DNA from: SG8-4 sp964598225
GTDB lineage: Bacteria; Planctomycetota; Phycisphaerae; Sedimentisphaerales; Anaerobacaceae
Direction: 5' to 3'
NCBI GenBank assembly: GCA_964598225.1
Contig: CAZRBG010000015.1
Span: 1 to 64,000, forward strand
DNA: 64,000 nt
In this document: positions 60,702 through 64,000 of the stretch, piece by piece
Position numbering within the stretch: position 1 is the first letter of the stretch
Layout of the letters: the number at the start of each line of letters is the position of its first letter
Notes under the pieces: generated by a model
What the model was told of the DNA's origin: nothing
Databases searched by the model: none
Seen by the model: only the letters and a program-made list of their open reading frames with translations
Made by a program: the position numbers and the translations under genes

Positions 60702-61991
60702 ATGGCAGAGATGAGCGTACCTCAAGGCTTTGAAGACATGCTGGAATTCGGGCTTGTGGAGGCCCTGCTCGGCCGCCGTTCGCGACGTTTTTTCATGGGA
60801 GCGGAAATCCCCGACGGCGTGTTCGCGTACAAGTCGGCTCACGAATCCGTGCCGCTTTCCGAATTGGAGAAGCTTCTCGTGGTAGCGGCGTGCGGGGCGA
60901 GCACGAACTGGAACAACCTGATCTATCGCGCCGCACGTTACGCGCCGCATCTGTCCAACTATGCCGGTACGGCGGGCGGGCGAACATTCCCTTCCGCGGC
61001 CGGCTTTCACACCAGCAAGACGTTCTTCACGGACGATGAAGGCGTCTATGTGCTGGACACGCGCGATGCACCGCCCTTCGATGAGGCAGATGCGAAGGAC
61101 TCAGCCGACATCGATTCAATACTCAGTACTCTCCGGGGCCGCATCCGAAAGATTCAGGATGGCCGCCTGCGTATTCCTGCCGAGACGCCTTACGTGGAAG
61201 CTCATAATACCTGGGTGGTCAACCATCCGGGGACGCTGCTGGTTATCCCGGTAGGTGATCTTGCCCAGCACGTCCTGCTGAATCTGTGCTACATGCTGCA
61301 GAACGGCCTCGTCCTCACCGACGACATTAACGGCCGCTCCATTCCGGGCATCGAGAAGTTCAGCGACATCGTGGACGTCGAGAACGTATGGCCGATCACG
61401 TTCGTCGAGCAGTGGTCTCTGTCCGAGATAACCGCCGAATTGTCCACGAGTTGCTACGCGGGGACTCTCATGCTGGAGGCCATGGGGCTGGGCGGCTGGA
61501 TGTTCAACGGCGTCGATCCGTTCAGCATGCTCGGAGCCGGCGGCGAGCCGGACGTGCCGGGACTGGGATTCCGATACGACTCAGACGACCGCTGGCCCTA
61601 CCCGAATCCCACCGGCCTGCCGGGAGTCATGGAGGGCTTCTGCCCGCCGCACTATCCCGACATGCGCGCCGCCGTAGATGCGGTCTGCGAGCGCAAGTTC
61701 GGCCCGGGCGGCCCGTTCCATAAAGACACACCCGGCCCCTGGAAGGATTCGCCGAAGGTGCGCTCGGCGGCCGAGGTCCACAGCCCCCAATTCAGGGAAT
61801 GCGTTGCCCTGCAGGCACAATACGTTTTCGACACCTTCGGCAAGTTCCCCGGCACCGTCCCGTCGATCTTCGTCATGCAATACCTCCAGGCCCAACATCT
61901 TGACCTGGAATTCTACGACACCTTCTACAAACCCGGCGCCTACCAGAGTACCCACGCCCAACACATGAACCGCTGGCACCCCGAAGAATAA
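60702..61991 (+). CDS. Nitroreductase-like protein
   Basis: 429 aa, cytoplasmic. VEALLGRRSRRFFMGAEIPD, then VPLSELEKLLVVAACG and STNWNNLIYRAARYAP resemble the N-terminal FMN-binding region of the nitroreductase fold. TSCYAGTLMLEAMGLGGWMF resembles its second helix region. The C-terminal 170 residues (PDMRAAVDAVCERKFGPGG, QYVFDTFGKFPGTVPSIFV) are extra compared with small nitroreductases. AAGGAGAATGCA precedes the ATG. Substrate unknown. It pairs with the 105-aa gene upstream. Confidence 0.5.
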   Translation: MAEMSVPQGFEDMLEFGLVEALLGRRSRRFFMGAEIPDGVFAYKSAHESVPLSELEKLLVVAACGASTNWNNLIYRAARYAPHLSNYAGTAGGRTFPSAAGFHTSKTFFTDDEGVYVLDTRDAPPFDEADAKDSADIDSILSTLRGRIRKIQDGRLRIPAETPYVEAHNTWVVNHPGTLLVIPVGDLAQHVLLNLCYMLQNGLVLTDDINGRSIPGIEKFSDIVDVENVWPITFVEQWSLSEITAELSTSCYAGTLMLEAMGLGGWMFNGVDPFSMLGAGGEPDVPGLGFRYDSDDRWPYPNPTGLPGVMEGFCPPHYPDMRAAVDAVCERKFGPGGPFHKDTPGPWKDSPKVRSAAEVHSPQFRECVALQAQYVFDTFGKFPGTVPSIFVMQYLQAQHLDLEFYDTFYKPGAYQSTHAQHMNRWHPEE

Positions 61992-62073
61992 GCCGTCTTA
62001 TCGCTTATGTTGCACTTCGTGTGTTAGTGGCCCATAACCAGCCATTGATAGATGGCTGTCCTTAGTTGCGGAG

Positions 62074-62283
62074 CTAATTCAATACGCCAAGCAACTCCAG
62101 GATTCCGAAGCCAATGAGGCAAGGACTCACAATCTTCATCATCTTCCCAAACTTGCGATGCCACAGCTCCATCTTCTCGGGATCTTTGGGGTTGCGCGGC
62201 ACCACACGGTACGCCAGCAGCAATCCATAAATCCCGCCCAAAAGCGGAATCAGTCCGCTCCACTTGTCATACAACTCAACCAT
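62074..62283 (-). CDS. Small membrane protein (69 aa)
   Basis: Two hydrophobic helices (GLIPLLGGIYGLLLAYRVV and PCLIGFGILELLGVL) flank a charged loop (NPKDPEKMELWHRKFGKMMK). No family was recognised. The start directly abuts the stop of the 62284-62505 gene, so the two form an operon. A hairpin AGCCAT-tgatag-ATGGCT at about 62042-62059 follows the stop. Confidence 0.6.
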   Translation of the reverse strand: MVELYDKWSGLIPLLGGIYGLLLAYRVVPRNPKDPEKMELWHRKFGKMMKIVSPCLIGFGILELLGVLN

Positions 62284-62505
62284 TCAATCCTCCTTCTCTG
62301 GTCGATTACCCCACCAGGCCATGCCCCAACAAATGCCGATGCATATCAGCGCGGCAAAAACCATTGCAACAATGTCGATTTTGTCCATATAGCCTTTGCG
62401 ACTGTAGCTCCGATATGCATACAGAGCTAATCCTCCACACATGGCAACACTAATGAGGATGACCTGTCGCCACGAAAACAGCCTTAAAGGCTTCTTCTTT
62501 TCCAT
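62284..62505 (-). CDS. Small membrane protein (73 aa)
   Basis: A basic N terminus MEKKKPLRLFSWRQ is followed by two hydrophobic helices (VILISVAMCGGLALYAY and IVAMVFAALICIGICWGMAWW). No family was recognised. It is the first gene of a pair with the 69-aa protein and lies just downstream of the broken toxin gene. Confidence 0.6.
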   Translation of the reverse strand: MEKKKPLRLFSWRQVILISVAMCGGLALYAYRSYSRKGYMDKIDIVAMVFAALICIGICWGMAWWGNRPEKED

Positions 62506-62531
62506 GCCTTGTCCCTCAAATAGTGATTGCG

Positions 62532-62574
62532 GGGACAGTCACTATCTCCGTTTCCCTAAATACGTGGCTGTCCC
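62532..62574. repeat. REP-like inverted repeat at the break point of a toxin gene
   Basis: GGGACAGTCAC (62532-62542) and GTGGCTGTCCC (62564-62574) are inverse complements with one mismatch around a 21-bp centre. The GGGGACAG...CTGTCCCC form is typical of dispersed REP/REPIN elements. It replaces the downstream part of a RelE-like toxin gene. Confidence 0.6.
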
Positions 62575-62640
62575 TACCTTTTTAGGAACGCCTTCGAGGA
62601 GGTCCTGCTCCGCTTCATCGATGATCTGAACCTGCATCAT
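62542..62640 (-). pseudogene. Truncated RelE/ParE-like toxin gene
   Basis: MMQVQIIDEAEQDLLEGVPK is the N terminus of a RelE-type toxin as found beside TIGR02574-like antitoxins. The frame then enters the REP-like repeat and stops at 62542 after 32 codons, where about 95 are normal. The start overlaps the antitoxin stop by 4 bp (ATGA), as in intact modules. Confidence 0.65.
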
Positions 62641-62852
62641 GCTTTCTTCCGAATCCTGGACTTGGCCTCATTCCAGTCCGAGAACTTGGATTTGCCGTCT
62701 CGAATCCGCTGCTCCCTCGCAGACAGCACGTCGGCGTGCCACGCGGGAGATGGAACGTTCTCCGAATCACGCAGAAGATTCTCCCAGATTTCCTCGATCG
62801 CACGCAACTTCTCAGTTACCGTCATCTTATTCAGCGGTATTGACATATCCAT
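62637..62852 (-). CDS. Putative addiction-module antitoxin (TIGR02574-like)
   Basis: 71 aa. MTVTEKLRAIEEIWENLLRD, then VPSPAWHADVLSAREQRIRD and a C-terminal KSKFSDWNEAKSRIRKK follow the pattern of small antitoxins that pair with RelE-type toxins. GGAG lies 9 nt before the ATG. It is intact, while its downstream toxin is cut short. Confidence 0.75.
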   Translation of the reverse strand: MDMSIPLNKMTVTEKLRAIEEIWENLLRDSENVPSPAWHADVLSAREQRIRDGKSKFSDWNEAKSRIRKKA

Positions 62853-63010
62853 TTCAGGGCTCCAAATGTGGATATTTTACTGTATTTCCGACAATGATAC
62901 AAGTCTGCGTCATCAATCACGCAACATAATATGGCATGGTCCGAACTGATACTACATACAAATGACTAACGACAAATCATAGCCACGGAGGGCACAACGA
63001 AGTAATCCCA

Positions 63011-63091
63011 TTAGCACAAAATGTACCGGACACAATTCTCCCCTTTGAGGTCCTCGCTCGCAGTTGCTGACCAAATTATATCGAGAGCCAT
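63011..63091 (-). pseudogene. Truncated ParE/RelE-like toxin gene (second module)
   Basis: From ATG 63091, overlapping the antitoxin end, the frame reads MALDIIWSATASEDLKGE, the usual N terminus of ParE-type toxins (xxWSxxAxxDL). It then stops at 63011 after 26 codons, where family members have about 95. Confidence 0.55.
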
Positions 63092-63261
63092 TGTTTGAGA
63101 CTTTCCTTCACTTCCTGATGAGGGATAACCCGACCGGCTTTGATGTCGTCCATTCCCTTGTCAATCGCGGCAATGAACCGTATCCGTTCTTCGATATCAG
63201 CCCAGCTTACGGAATCCGGCAGTTCCTGTATCGTCTTGACGGCTATTTCTTTTGTCGTCAT
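63076..63261 (-). CDS. Small antitoxin-like protein (61 aa)
   Basis: MTTKEIAVKTIQELPDSVSW, ADIEERIRFIAAIDKGMDD and AGRVIPHQEVKESLKQWL match the style of small antitoxins preceding ParE/RelE toxins (inferred from recollection of such pairs). ATG 63261 is chosen over an upstream ATG because it begins this conserved block. Its end overlaps a truncated toxin start by 16 bp. Confidence 0.65.
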   Translation of the reverse strand: MTTKEIAVKTIQELPDSVSWADIEERIRFIAAIDKGMDDIKAGRVIPHQEVKESLKQWLSI

Positions 63262-63406
63262 GGCCACGTTATACAGAAAATCGTACGGCCCATGCAATTA
63301 CAAAAATGGCAGACTCTGTACCCCGCCATAGGGCCATAGGGCCGCACAAAGTCCCGCCTTTCTAAGCGAAAATACTACGGGACATCTCTAATTCTCCCGG
63401 ATTTGC

Positions 63407-63997
63407 TTATTTGCCGATCAACTTTTCAACTGCGTCATACACTTTCTCGGGCTCTTCTACATCCCTGATTCGTATGCCGCTCATCGCTCGTCCCTGGCGA
63501 AAACCCGTTGCCGGGGTTGCCAGAAAGATTGTGCCAAGTCCGTACTTCCGTTGGATGATTCCGCGACGCATTGCCGTCTCGGTTATTTTGTCGTACTTTA
63601 TTGTCTTGTTCTCAGCGGTCCAGAATCCCTCTGCGTATTCCAGGCGGTCTCTGAAGAATCGGTACTCCGTCTGAACATATGTTCTCTTCTTTGCAGTATA
63701 GACCAGCAAGGGAATGCCGAAAAAGAAAAGACAGCCGAAGAAGACAAACGTAAACCACGGAGGGAGCGGCAGATTTAGTGCTTTGACTGCGCCCAGGCCA
63801 AACCCGCCAAAGAATCCTGCACCCCAGACGGTAAGAAACAACTGGATTGGCAAGAGTGACAACACAGTCACCCAACCGACAAAGCGTGGACGTAACATAA
63901 GGAGCGGCTCCCCACTATCGGATTCCTGCGCTGCTGCGTTTTGAGCTCCTGAAATCGCCGCACCACAACTCGCACAGAACCTCGCATCGTCTGCCAT
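63407..63997 (-). CDS. Zinc-ribbon membrane protein with bacterial PH-like domain
   Basis: 196 aa, complete; its ATG lies 3 bp inside the window edge. The N terminus DARFCASCGAAISG is half of a zinc ribbon. Two hydrophobic helices follow (VLSLLPIQLFLTVWGAGFF and FTFVFFGCLFFFGIPLLVY). The C-terminal part (YRFFRDRLEYAEGFWTAEN, TIKYDKITETAMRRGIIQRK, IFLATPATG) resembles YdbT-type bacterial PH domains. The role in the inner membrane is unknown. Confidence 0.75.
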   Translation of the reverse strand: MADDARFCASCGAAISGAQNAAAQESDSGEPLLMLRPRFVGWVTVLSLLPIQLFLTVWGAGFFGGFGLGAVKALNLPLPPWFTFVFFGCLFFFGIPLLVYTAKKRTYVQTEYRFFRDRLEYAEGFWTAENKTIKYDKITETAMRRGIIQRKYGLGTIFLATPATGFRQGRAMSGIRIRDVEEPEKVYDAVEKLIGK

Positions 63998-64000
63998 CTC

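Noticed and set aside
1..64000. CRISPR array, prophage, integron or IS transposase
   Set aside because: No regularly spaced direct repeats, recombinase, transposase or phage structural motifs were found on either strand. The repeats present are short palindromes.

Overview
The window looks like a chromosomal piece of a Planctomycetota bacterium, most likely class Phycisphaerae (Sedimentisphaerales-like). This is inferred from the mix of gene types: ThuA, DUF1080 and Gfo/Idh/MocA proteins with Tat-type leaders, pseudopilins of the GFTLIEL type with an SNLKQ segment, several LolA-like and giant secreted glycosidase-like proteins, together with normal Gram-negative housekeeping genes (thrS, infC, rpmI, rplT, pheS, glyA, argG, rpsT, uvrC and an aroD-aroE fusion). 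No phage, integrase, IS transposase or CRISPR array was seen. The DNA is instead rich in short palindromic repeats.

Layout. 1-3040 holds an almost complete B12-dependent ribonucleotide reductase (nrdJ) behind two NrdR-like boxes. 3349-13947 is a mixed region: a secreted clan-A glycosidase-like protein, a short UvrC, a ThuA protein, threonine aldolase, a secreted beta-sandwich protein, a Tat-exported Gfo/Idh oxidoreductase bracketed by two copies of a MITE-like palindrome, tRNA-Phe and a 44-residue entericidin-like lipoprotein. 14027-18997 carries a two-domain glycosyltransferase, an MscS channel and small envelope proteins. 19199-33887 is a seven-gene minus-strand cluster of exported carbohydrate-active proteins: a GHL/VCBS protein, a nucleoside-hydrolase-like protein, Gfo/Idh, DUF1080, a TIM-barrel isomerase, a GH98-like protein fused to a binding-protein-like module, and a GH78 rhamnosidase. 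The set suggests hydrolytic plus oxidative (3-keto) breakdown of a rhamnose-containing glycoside.

34214-48553 contains housekeeping genes. The usual thrS-infC-rpmI-rplT-pheS string is present on the plus strand, but it is split between infC and rpmI by about 4.7 kb. That gap mainly holds an opposite-strand four-gene operon: a secreted ten-cysteine peptide, a tandem LolA-like protein, a C39-peptidase-like/rhodanese membrane protein and a MauE/DoxX protein. It is the best candidate here for an undescribed system, plausibly the making or redox handling of an exported cysteine-rich peptide. infC appears to start at AUA.

48585-64000 holds a HEPN-like protein, an RraA-type aldolase, envelope proteins, prepilin peptidase, argG, a pseudopilin-like fusion protein, aroDE and a pseudopilin. 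It also contains remnants of three toxin-antitoxin modules: an MNT/HEPN pair with both genes cut short, and two modules with intact antitoxins and truncated toxins, one of them ending in a REP-like repeat.

All assignments come from reading sequence motifs by eye. No database search was run, so family names for less conserved proteins are provisional.
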